Shown one piece after another: positions 6,989 through 12,619 of a stretch of DNA of 18,787 nt. Under the pieces are notes generated by a model, which saw only the letters and a list, made by a program, of their open reading frames with translations, was not told the DNA's origin and did no database searches. This DNA is from an uncultured Angelakisella sp. (lineage in GTDB: Bacteria > Bacillota > Clostridia > Oscillospirales > Ruminococcaceae): positions 1-18,787 of the forward strand of contig CAJUFK010000060.1 in assembly GCA_910585535.1 (NCBI GenBank), read 5' to 3'. Within the stretch, counting starts at the first letter, position 1. Every line of letters begins with the position of its first letter. Made by a program: the position numbers and the translations under genes.

Positions 6989-7435
6989 ATGGGAAAGGTC
7001 ATCGCGGTCTGCACCAGCCCGGAGAAGGGCACGGTAAAGACCAATGTTCACGAGGGGAAGTTTATCGAAAACTTTGGCATCGAAGGGGACGCCCACGCCG
7101 GGAACTGGCACCGCCAGGTCAGCCTGCTCTCCTACGAGCAGGTGGAGGAGTTTAACGCCCGGGGGGGCAACGTCAAGGACGGGGACTTCGGGGAGAACCT
7201 TCTGGTCACCGGCTTCGACTTTAAGACCCTGCCGGTGGGGACCATCTTCCAGTGCGGGGAGGTGGTGCTGGAGCTGACCCAGATCGGCAAGAAGTGCCAC
7301 CAGCACTGCGAGATCTTCCACCGGGTTGGGGACTGCATCATGCCCCGGGAGGGGGTCTTTACCCGGGTCCTCCACGGCGGCGTCATCAAAGAGGGGGACG
7401 AGTTCGTCATCACCAGCCAGCCGGTGGAGATATAG
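6989..7435 (+). CDS. MOSC domain protein
   Basis: 148-residue stand-alone MOSC (Moco sulfurase C-terminal) domain. It has the family features GIEGDAHAG near 30-38, a beta-rich core with GDFGENLLVTG (about 65-75), and a conserved Cys region GKKCHQHCEIF (Cys103, Cys107). MOSC proteins bind molybdenum cofactor or carry sulfur for it. A cofactor-handling role is inferred from this and from the operon, but the exact reaction is unknown. AAAGGAG precedes the ATG by about 10 nt. mogA begins 11 nt after its stop with its own AGGAGG. Confidence 0.9.
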   Translation: MGKVIAVCTSPEKGTVKTNVHEGKFIENFGIEGDAHAGNWHRQVSLLSYEQVEEFNARGGNVKDGDFGENLLVTGFDFKTLPVGTIFQCGEVVLELTQIGKKCHQHCEIFHRVGDCIMPREGVFTRVLHGGVIKEGDEFVITSQPVEI

Positions 7436-7446
7436 GAGGATACGCC

Positions 7447-7938
7447 ATGTTTCGTGTAGGCATCATCACCGCCAGCGACAAAGGGGCGGCGGGCCAGCGG
7501 GAGGACAAAAGCGGTCCCGTTATCCGGGAGCTGCTGGAGGCCGCCGGACAGTACGCCGTCACCCAGTACGTCATCCTTCCCGACGAGCGGGAACAGCTTC
7601 GGGACACCATGGCCGCCTGGTGCGACCAGGGGCTGGTGGACCTTATCCTCACCACCGGGGGGACCGGCTTCTCCCCCCGGGACTTTACGCCGGAGGCCAC
7701 CGCCGACGTCTGCCAGCGGATGGTCCCTGGAATCCCCGAGGCCATGCGGGCCGCCAGCATGAAAATCACGCCCCGGGCCATGCTCACCCGGGGGGTGGCG
7801 GGGATCCGGGGGGGGACGCTGATCGTCAACCTTCCCGGAAGCCCCAAGGCGGTGCGGGAAAACCTGGAGGTCATCCTGGAAAGTCTGCCCCACGGGCTGG
7901 AGATCCTGGCGGGGACGGCAGGGGAGTGCGCCCGGTGA
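7447..7938 (+). CDS. mogA: Molybdopterin adenylyltransferase (MogA/MoaB family)
   Basis: Activates molybdopterin by adenylylation before MoeA inserts the metal. 163 residues from ATG 7447, which has TAGGAGG six nt upstream; more upstream in-frame sequence overlaps the MOSC gene and is not used. Motifs are GIITASDKG at the N-terminus, LILTTGGTGFSPRDFTPEAT (about 66-85, the molybdopterin-binding signature) and VNLPGSPKAVRENL (about 127-140). MogA and MoaB cannot be separated with certainty by eye; the context with moeA favours the MogA activity. The stop overlaps the GTG start of the next gene in GTGA. Confidence 0.93.
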   Translation: MFRVGIITASDKGAAGQREDKSGPVIRELLEAAGQYAVTQYVILPDEREQLRDTMAAWCDQGLVDLILTTGGTGFSPRDFTPEATADVCQRMVPGIPEAMRAASMKITPRAMLTRGVAGIRGGTLIVNLPGSPKAVRENLEVILESLPHGLEILAGTAGECAR

Positions 7939-8648
7939 AAAAGCGGCTGCTCTGCGCCGCAGCGGCCCTTCTGCTCCTTTGCGGCTGCTCCCTGGAAGCC
8001 CTTCGGGAGATGGACCGCCCCGGGGGGCCCTTTGAGAACGACCTGGATTCCGCCCGGGGCTACCTGCTGGGGCAGCTTCGGGACAAGTACGGAGTGGAGT
8101 TTTCCGTCGTCGGGGAGGAATCGTTGGAGAACTACGGCCCCTTGGCCGGGGCGACCTACACCTGCGACGCCGCTCCGGTGGACGACCCAGAGCGTGTGAC
8201 CACCGCCCTGGTCTCCCAGACGAAATACCGGAAGGTCCGGGACGACTACGCCCGGTATTTCTTCCGGGAGGAGGCCGAGGCCCCGGCCCGGGAACGGCTG
8301 GAAGGGATTGATTTCGTCTGGTTCTGCGCCGTGGAACTCCGTCTTCCCCAGACCTCCAAGACCTGGAACCCCGAGGACGATCTCCGGATTTTTCTGGAGA
8401 CCAGCGGGGCCTACCTGGACATAAAGGTGTACCTGGAGGAAGGAAAAACCGACGAAGAATACGCCGGCCAGATCCTGGACCTCCTGGAGAATGTCCGCGA
8501 ATTGAACGCAAATTCCAGGATGAGTGTCCTGGAATCGGAGAAAGAGTATCTTTATTGGGGGATCGTAACCGCCCTGGGGGAGGCCCCCACTCCGCTGCCC
8601 ACCAAAGAGGAAATTCTGGAACAGATGGAAATTTCCCGGATGATGTAG
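7935..8648 (+). CDS. Putative lipoprotein of unknown function in the Moco operon
   Basis: 237 residues, starting at a GTG that overlaps the mogA stop (GTGA) with AGGGGAG upstream. A short basic N-terminus, a hydrophobic run and a lipobox-like LLCGC (Cys about 18) predict export and lipid attachment. The mature part is acidic, with no domain I recognise; it has a DKYGVEFSVVGE segment and a single internal Cys pair region (YTCDA, WFCAV). Translational coupling to mogA and position before modA make a role near the molybdate importer conceivable, but it may equally be an unrelated passenger. Confidence 0.75.
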   Translation: MKKRLLCAAAALLLLCGCSLEALREMDRPGGPFENDLDSARGYLLGQLRDKYGVEFSVVGEESLENYGPLAGATYTCDAAPVDDPERVTTALVSQTKYRKVRDDYARYFFREEAEAPARERLEGIDFVWFCAVELRLPQTSKTWNPEDDLRIFLETSGAYLDIKVYLEEGKTDEEYAGQILDLLENVRELNANSRMSVLESEKEYLYWGIVTALGEAPTPLPTKEEILEQMEISRMM

Positions 8649-8775
8649 CCCCTGCCTCAACAAAAGACGGATCCCGCCGGGACGCCATATGCCCCCGGCG
8701 GTTTCGTGCCCCCGGCTCGACTGGCATTCGGCCAGCCCAGACCGGTGCGGAAGAACGATAAAGGAGCGAAAACCC
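8649..8775 (+). other. Intergenic leader of modA with two hairpins
   Basis: The only gap above 60 nt inside the operon. CCGCCGGG (8674-8681) pairs with CCCGGCGG (8694-8701), followed only by GTTTCG, so it is at best a weak terminator. A second stem CTGGC/GCCAG lies around 8719-8733. No ModE-type site and no clear promoter were found. It may separate expression of the transporter from the enzymes. Confidence 0.4.
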
Positions 8776-9621
8776 ATGAGAAAGATCGTAAGTCTTGCCT
8801 TGACCCTTGCCCTGCTGCTGACCATGGCGGCCTGCAGCGGAACCCCGGCCCCTGCCTCTCCGGCGGCACCGGCGGAACCCGCTTCCCTGTCCGGCAGCGA
8901 CCCGGCCCCCGGTGAACCTGGGGCGGAGCCAGTGACCATCCTCATCGCTGCTGCGGCCAGCCTGGAGTATTCCTTTCGGGACGAGTTGATCCCTATGTTC
9001 CAGGATAAACACCCGGAAATTACAGTGGAAGGGACCTATGACAGTTCCGGCAAACTCCAAACCCAGATTGAGGAGGGGCTGGAGGCCGACCTTTTCTTTT
9101 CCGCCGCCATGAAGCAGATGAACGCCCTGGACGAAAAGGGCCTTATGGACAGTGGCACCGTTGCCAAGCTGCTGGAAAACAAAATCGTCCTCATCACCGC
9201 CGCCGAGGGGGGCGCGCCGGAGCTTTCCTTTGAGAACATCGGCAGCGCCGAGAGCATCGCCCTGGGGGACCCGGAAAGCGTCCCTGCGGGACAGTACGCC
9301 AAGGAAGCCCTTACCAACCTGGGGGTGTGGGACAGCATCCAGCCCCGGGTCAGCTTCGGCACCAACGTCACCGAGGTGCTGAACTGGGTGGCCGAGGGTT
9401 CCGCCGGTGTGGGCATCGTCTACGCCACCGACGCCGCAGCCACCGATAAGGTGAGCGTCCTGGCGGAAGCTCCCGAGGGCAGCCTTGCCACCCCGGTGAT
9501 CTATCCGGTGGGCATCACCGCCAATTCCCAAAAGAAGGAAGCCGCCCAGCTGTTCCTGGAGTTCCTCAAGGGCGATGAGGCCATGGCGGTCTTTGAGAAG
9601 TACGGCTTTGCCGCCGCCTAA
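8776..9621 (+). CDS. modA: Molybdate ABC transporter, substrate-binding lipoprotein
   Basis: Extracellular molybdate/tungstate-binding protein, 281 residues. The lipoprotein signal ends at TMAAC (Cys20), followed by a Pro/Ala/Ser-rich linker to about residue 52. The ModA fold then begins with TILIAAAASLEYSF and continues with VEGTYDSSGKLQTQIEEG, EADLFFSAA, ENKIVLI, IALGDPESVPAGQYAKEAL, FGTNVTEVLNWVAEGSAGVGIVYATDA and a typical C-terminus. The two Ser residues in the AAAASLE and YDSSGKL loops correspond to the oxyanion-binding positions. The start ATG has AAAGGAG nine nt upstream; earlier in-frame codons are in the hairpin leader. modB follows 12 nt later. Confidence 0.95.
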   Translation: MRKIVSLALTLALLLTMAACSGTPAPASPAAPAEPASLSGSDPAPGEPGAEPVTILIAAAASLEYSFRDELIPMFQDKHPEITVEGTYDSSGKLQTQIEEGLEADLFFSAAMKQMNALDEKGLMDSGTVAKLLENKIVLITAAEGGAPELSFENIGSAESIALGDPESVPAGQYAKEALTNLGVWDSIQPRVSFGTNVTEVLNWVAEGSAGVGIVYATDAAATDKVSVLAEAPEGSLATPVIYPVGITANSQKKEAAQLFLEFLKGDEAMAVFEKYGFAAA

Positions 9622-9633
9622 GAGGGAAACGCC

Positions 9634-10317
9634 ATGGATTTCAGCCCGGTTCTTATTTCGCTGAAGACCGCGGTTCCCTCCATTGCCGTCACCTTCGTTT
9701 TGGGCCTTTTCCTGGCCTGGGGGGTGGCGGCGGTGAGAGGGACCGCCCTTCGGGCCGTTTTAGACGGCCTTTTGACCCTGCCCCTGGTACTGCCTCCCAC
9801 CGTGGCAGGCTTCTTTCTCCTGTGGATCTTCGGGGTAAAGCGGCCCTTGGGGCGGCTTTTCCTGGAGGTCTTCGGGGTGAAGATCGCTTTTTCCTGGGGG
9901 GCTGCCGTCCTGGCGGCGGTGACCATCAGCCTGCCCCTGATGTACCGCTCCGCTCGGGGCGCCTTTGAACAGGTGGACCAAAACCTCTTGGATGCCGGGC
10001 GCACCCTTGGCATGACCGAAGGGGAGATCTTCCGCCGGATCCTGCTGCCCAACGCCCTTCCGGGGGTACTCACCGGGGGGATTCTGGCCTTCGCCCGGGG
10101 GTTAGGGGAGTTTGGGGCCACCGCCATGATCGCCGGGAATATTGCCGGAAAAACCCGCACCCTCCCCCTGGCCATCTACTCCGCCGTGGCGGCGGGAGAT
10201 ATGGAGACAGCGGGGCGTTACGTAGCTGTCCTTTTGGTGGTGGCCTTCCTGGCGGTAGCGGCCATGAACCTCCTGGGGGAGAAGGGGAAAGGGGGGAGCC
10301 GCCGTGGCCGGTCTTGA
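9634..10317 (+). CDS. modB: Molybdate ABC transporter, permease
   Basis: 227-residue membrane subunit of the ModABC importer. About five to six hydrophobic segments are visible (approximately 10-35, 45-68, 80-105, 145-165, 185-212). The cytoplasmic coupling loop is the EAA-type motif DAGRTLGMTEGEIFRRILLP (about 122-141), which docks on ModC. PLVLPPTVAGFFLLW and LGEFGATAMIAGNI are typical of ModB. Its 3' end overlaps the GTG start of modC by 14 nt. Confidence 0.95.
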   Translation: MDFSPVLISLKTAVPSIAVTFVLGLFLAWGVAAVRGTALRAVLDGLLTLPLVLPPTVAGFFLLWIFGVKRPLGRLFLEVFGVKIAFSWGAAVLAAVTISLPLMYRSARGAFEQVDQNLLDAGRTLGMTEGEIFRRILLPNALPGVLTGGILAFARGLGEFGATAMIAGNIAGKTRTLPLAIYSAVAAGDMETAGRYVAVLLVVAFLAVAAMNLLGEKGKGGSRRGRS

Positions 10318-11344
10318 GGTTTCGGTCCAAAAGGACCTTCGGGGGTTTTCCCTGGACCTCTCCTTTTCCACAGGGGCAAACTGCTTGGGAATCCTGGGGG
10401 CCTCCGGCTGCGGCAAGAGCATGACCCTGCGCTGTATTGCCGGGGTGGCGGCCCCGGACCGGGGGCGGATCGCCCTGGAAGAGCGGGTTCTGTATGACTC
10501 TGCCGCCGGCATCGACCTTCCGCCCCAGAAGCGCCAGGTGGGGTACCTTTTCCAGAACTGCGCCCTCTTCCCCAATATGACGGTGGCGGAAAACCTGGCC
10601 GCCGGCCTGGGAAAGCGGTCCCGCCGGGAAAAGGCGGAGACGGTGGCCCGGATGGTGGAAAGGTTCCGCCTTTCCGGCTTGGAGGACCGTTACCCCCGGC
10701 AGCTTTCCGGGGGACAGCAGCAACGGGTGGCCCTGGGCCGCAGTCTGGCCCGGGATCCGGACCTGCTCCTTTTGGACGAGCCCTTTTCCGCCCTGGATGC
10801 CCACCTCCGGGAGGAGCTGCTCCTGGAGCTGCGCCAGATTCTGGAGGAGTTCCAGGGAACCGCCGTGCTGGTGACCCACAGCCGGGAGGAAGCCTTTTTC
10901 CTTTGCAGGGAGCTGCTGATCCTGGACCGGGGGCGGCTTTCCGCCTTTGGGGAGACCAAGGCCATTTTCCGGGCCCCAGGCACCGTCCAGGCGGCCATCC
11001 TCACCGGATGCCGGAATATCGTCAGGGCGGAAAGGGCCAGGGAGGACCGCCTTTGGGTTCCGGACTGGAACGCCCTGCTGACCATTGGCCGGCCGGTGCC
11101 GGAGGGGATTACCCATTTAGGAATCCCTGCCCGAAGCCTCCATCCCCCTGAGGAGGGGGAGGAAAACCGCCTGGCGGTGGTTTCCCCGGTGGTGATGGAG
11201 GGCCCCGCGCAAAGCCAGGTAGTTTTTTCCCCCGGGGAGGACCCAAAGGTCCGCCTCTGGTGGGAACCGGAGGGAGGGGCGGGCTCCGGCATCCCCGGGG
11301 AACTGGCCGTCCGCCCCCGGGATATTCTGCTCCTTACAGAATAA
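10304..11344 (+). CDS. modC: Molybdate ABC transporter, ATP-binding protein
   Basis: 346 residues from a GTG start inside the end of modB, with an AAGGGGGGAG ribosome site. The ABC ATPase core is complete: Walker A GASGCGKS (32-39), Q-loop Gln84, signature LSGGQQQR (134-141), Walker B LLLLDEP (154-160) and switch His192. The C-terminal 115 residues are where ModC proteins carry the MOP/TOBE oxyanion-binding domain; here the segment is divergent, with GCRNIVRAE and GIPARSLHP recalling TOBE strands. Energises ModB for molybdate import. Last gene of the operon. Confidence 0.95.
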   Translation: MAGLEVSVQKDLRGFSLDLSFSTGANCLGILGASGCGKSMTLRCIAGVAAPDRGRIALEERVLYDSAAGIDLPPQKRQVGYLFQNCALFPNMTVAENLAAGLGKRSRREKAETVARMVERFRLSGLEDRYPRQLSGGQQQRVALGRSLARDPDLLLLDEPFSALDAHLREELLLELRQILEEFQGTAVLVTHSREEAFFLCRELLILDRGRLSAFGETKAIFRAPGTVQAAILTGCRNIVRAERAREDRLWVPDWNALLTIGRPVPEGITHLGIPARSLHPPEEGEENRLAVVSPVVMEGPAQSQVVFSPGEDPKVRLWWEPEGGAGSGIPGELAVRPRDILLLTE

Positions 11345-11381
11345 AAAAGCCCGGCGGACAGCCTTTAGACGGTCCGCCGGG
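11343..11381. terminator. Hairpin terminator after modC
   Basis: A perfect 10-bp GC-rich stem, CCCGGCGGAC (11350-11359) with GTCCGCCGGG (11372-11381), begins 6 nt after the modC stop. The run of six A precedes the stem, so the T tract is on the minus strand, and no T run follows on the plus strand. It would end minus-strand transcripts best, but it is the only hairpin that could also end the operon. Confidence 0.55.
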
Positions 11382-11483
11382 TCCGCCGTTCCCATGCAAA
11401 CGCAGAAGAGATGGAAGCGGCAGTTAATAGACTCCCCCGAAAGAAGGGAAAATATCCGCAGAAGGCGAAAAAAGAAATTTTAC

Positions 11484-11512
11484 TTGCAAAAAGGGCCAGC
11501 CTGTGTTATAAT
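11484..11512 (+). promoter_or_regulatory. Sigma-A promoter of secG
   Basis: TTGCAA (11484-11489), a 17-bp spacer and consensus TATAAT (11507-11512) with an extended TGT. Predicted start near 11519, giving a leader of about 155 nt. The preceding stretch 11382-11483 shows no gene. Confidence 0.85.
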
Positions 11513-11565
11513 CAGTAGGCTATATCAGGCCAGGCCCTGCGGGAAGGGATCTTCCTCCCCGCATC

Positions 11566-11589
11566 GGCAGACAGTTTGTCCGCCTTTTT
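11566..11589 (+). terminator. Possible attenuator in the secG leader
   Basis: GGCAGACA (11566-11573) pairs with TGTCCGCC (11577-11584), with one A-C mismatch and a 3-nt loop, followed by TTTTT. It lies between the secG promoter and secG. GGGATCT and AGATCCC on either side of it can form a competing outer helix. The regulatory signal, if any, is unknown. Confidence 0.45.
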
Positions 11590-11673
11590 GGAGCGGCCCG
11601 GCGAAATCTAAGAGATCCCGCCTCCCATTTCCGGAGGAAAAACCGGGGCTCGAAAATCTTTCGGAGGTGCTTT

Positions 11674-11916
11674 ATGAGCGCAGTTGAGATGATCGGCGCG
11701 ATTCTGATGATCGCCGTCAGCATCCTTGTCACCGTTTTTATCATGTTCCAGAATCCCAAGGGAGACGGCCTGTCCTCCCTGGCCGGCGGGGCCTCTTTCC
11801 TCAACGGGGCCAAGGACCGGAGCGTGGACGCCAAGCTGAACCGGCTGATCCGCCTTCTGGCGGTGGCCTTCTTTGTGGTCACCATCGCCGTCTACGCCTT
11901 TGACATCTACCTGTAA
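11674..11916 (+). CDS. secG: Preprotein translocase subunit SecG
   Basis: 80-residue integral membrane subunit of the SecYEG channel. Two transmembrane segments (about 5-25 and 57-76) flank the characteristic cytoplasmic loop FQNPKGDGLSSLAGGASFL. Length and topology match bacterial SecG. GGAGG lies 6 nt before the ATG. Monocistronic here, between its own promoter and terminator; the frequent neighbours rnr and smpB are absent. Confidence 0.95.
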   Translation: MSAVEMIGAILMIAVSILVTVFIMFQNPKGDGLSSLAGGASFLNGAKDRSVDAKLNRLIRLLAVAFFVVTIAVYAFDIYL

Positions 11917-11929
11917 ACAGAAAAAAGAC

Positions 11930-11961
11930 AAGGGGCCTCCGGCAGACGCCGGGGGCCCTTT
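11930..11961 (+). terminator. Terminator of secG
   Basis: A 14-bp stem with two wobble pairs (11930-11943 with 11948-11961, loop AGAC) begins 14 nt after secG. The T tract is short (TTTG), and an A-rich run precedes the stem. Confidence 0.75.
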
Positions 11962-11996
11962 GTTCATAGGTCAACCATAGGGGGAAATATGATAGA

Positions 11997-12035
11997 ACAA
12001 AAGCCCCGGACCCCCGGCGGAGGGGGACCGGGGGC
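11997..12035 (-). terminator. Terminator of the Cys-rich membrane peptide gene
   Basis: GCCCCGGACCCCC (12003-12015) folds with the G-rich strand at 12022-12035 with one mismatch and a one-base slip. On the minus strand the hairpin is followed by TTTTGTTC. It lies about 70 nt past the gene's stop. Confidence 0.65.
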
Positions 12036-12107
12036 GGCGGGGCCTGTGCCGGCCCTGCCCGGCGCGGGCCTCAGCGGGGGCCGGGGGACACGGGCCGCAG
12101 AGGGCAG

Positions 12108-12281
12108 TTAGCAGCCGCAGCCGCAGCCGCAGTCGTTGACAGGGGCGGGCTCGCAGCCGCAGCCACAGCCGCCGCGACGGCTGAAGTTGCAGTTTGTGGC
12201 CAGGAACCAGACGATGATGAGCAGAATCACGGTGTCCTCATCCAGACCGAAGAACCCTCTGTTGCATCCGCAGTTACACAT
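12108..12281 (-). CDS. Small Cys-rich predicted membrane protein
   Basis: 57 residues from the ATG at 12281, which has GGAG 7 nt upstream; the in-frame ATG at 12332 has no ribosome site. The layout is a Cys-containing start (MCNCGCNRGFFG), an acidic LDED, one hydrophobic helix (TVILLIIVWFLATN), a basic SRRGG and a tail of alternating Gly-Cys (GCGCGC and CGCGCGC). Thirteen of 57 residues are Cys. I do not recognise a named family. The small Gly-rich start plus single helix resembles short sporulation/envelope proteins of the YjcZ type, and the Cys tail could bind metal or cross-link. Function unknown. Confidence 0.7.
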   Translation of the reverse strand: MCNCGCNRGFFGLDEDTVILLIIVWFLATNCNFSRRGGCGCGCEPAPVNDCGCGCGC

Positions 12282-12404
12282 AATGACGCTCCATTTCTCC
12301 GTGCTGTCGGTTTTTTTGATCCCGCCAACCAAGCTGCACGGGAGTTGGCGGGCCGGCCCGGCGGGGAGGAGCCGTTCTGCCCGCTCTCCCCGGGTTCAGC
12401 CTAT

Positions 12405-12435
12405 ACTATGAGGGTCCCTCAAAGTTGGTGACAAC
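12405..12435 (-). promoter_or_regulatory. Possible promoter and palindromic operator of the Cys-rich gene
   Basis: On the minus strand TTGTCA (12434-12429) and CATAGT (12410-12405) are 18 bp apart. The spacer contains an 11-bp palindrome GAGGGTCCCTC (12410-12420), and the -35 lies in a GTTG-N4-CAAC dyad (12424-12435). Two dyads over a promoter suggest a repressor, but the -10 is poor. Confidence 0.4.
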
Positions 12436-12510
12436 GCCGGTATTTGGATCTTAACAGAATAATAAAATGGCAGCCGTCCAATGATAAGCCTGGGATCTCT
12501 TGCGGGAGGC

Positions 12511-12536
12511 AAAAAAAGAGCCCCGCAGGACAGGGC
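12511..12536 (-). terminator. Orphan minus-strand intrinsic terminator upstream of clpC
   Basis: On the minus strand a 6-bp GC-rich stem (positions 12531-12536 with 12520-12525, loop of 5) is followed by TCTTTTTTT. No minus-strand gene is seen upstream of it, so it would serve an antisense transcript from within clpC or act as a leader structure. Confidence 0.5.
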
Positions 12537-12619
12537 AGCGCCTGGTGGCAGCGGCGCAGGGCCCGAGTATTGCCGGCCTTTTGCCGGCGTAGAGTATCAA
12601 AGGACGGGGGAGCGATCCT

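Larger units (their letters stand above)
12282..12619. other. Intergenic region between the Cys-rich gene and clpC
   Basis: No gene seen. It contains a stem CCCGCCAAC/GTTGGCGGG (12321-12352) next to a T7 run, in the probable leader of the Cys-rich gene. It also holds the probable promoter at 12405-12434, a minus-strand terminator at 12511-12536 and a GCCGGC-CTTTT-GCCGGC hairpin at 12572-12588 in the clpC leader. No CtsR heptad repeat or CIRCE element was found ahead of clpC, and no convincing clpC promoter. Confidence 0.6.

Noticed and set aside
8649..8775. ModE-type operator or second riboswitch before modA
   Set aside because: Two GC hairpins are present, but there is no ModE dyad, no GNRA loop with receptor, and no clear promoter.
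7132..9531. 799-codon open frame on the minus strand
   Set aside because: Spans MOSC, mogA, the lipoprotein and modA on the opposite strand; low-complexity Gly/Pro/Arg composition and no recognisable domain.
12430..12619. CtsR or CIRCE heat-shock operator for clpC
   Set aside because: No GGTCAAA heptad pair and no TTAGCACTC-N9-GAGTGCTAA.
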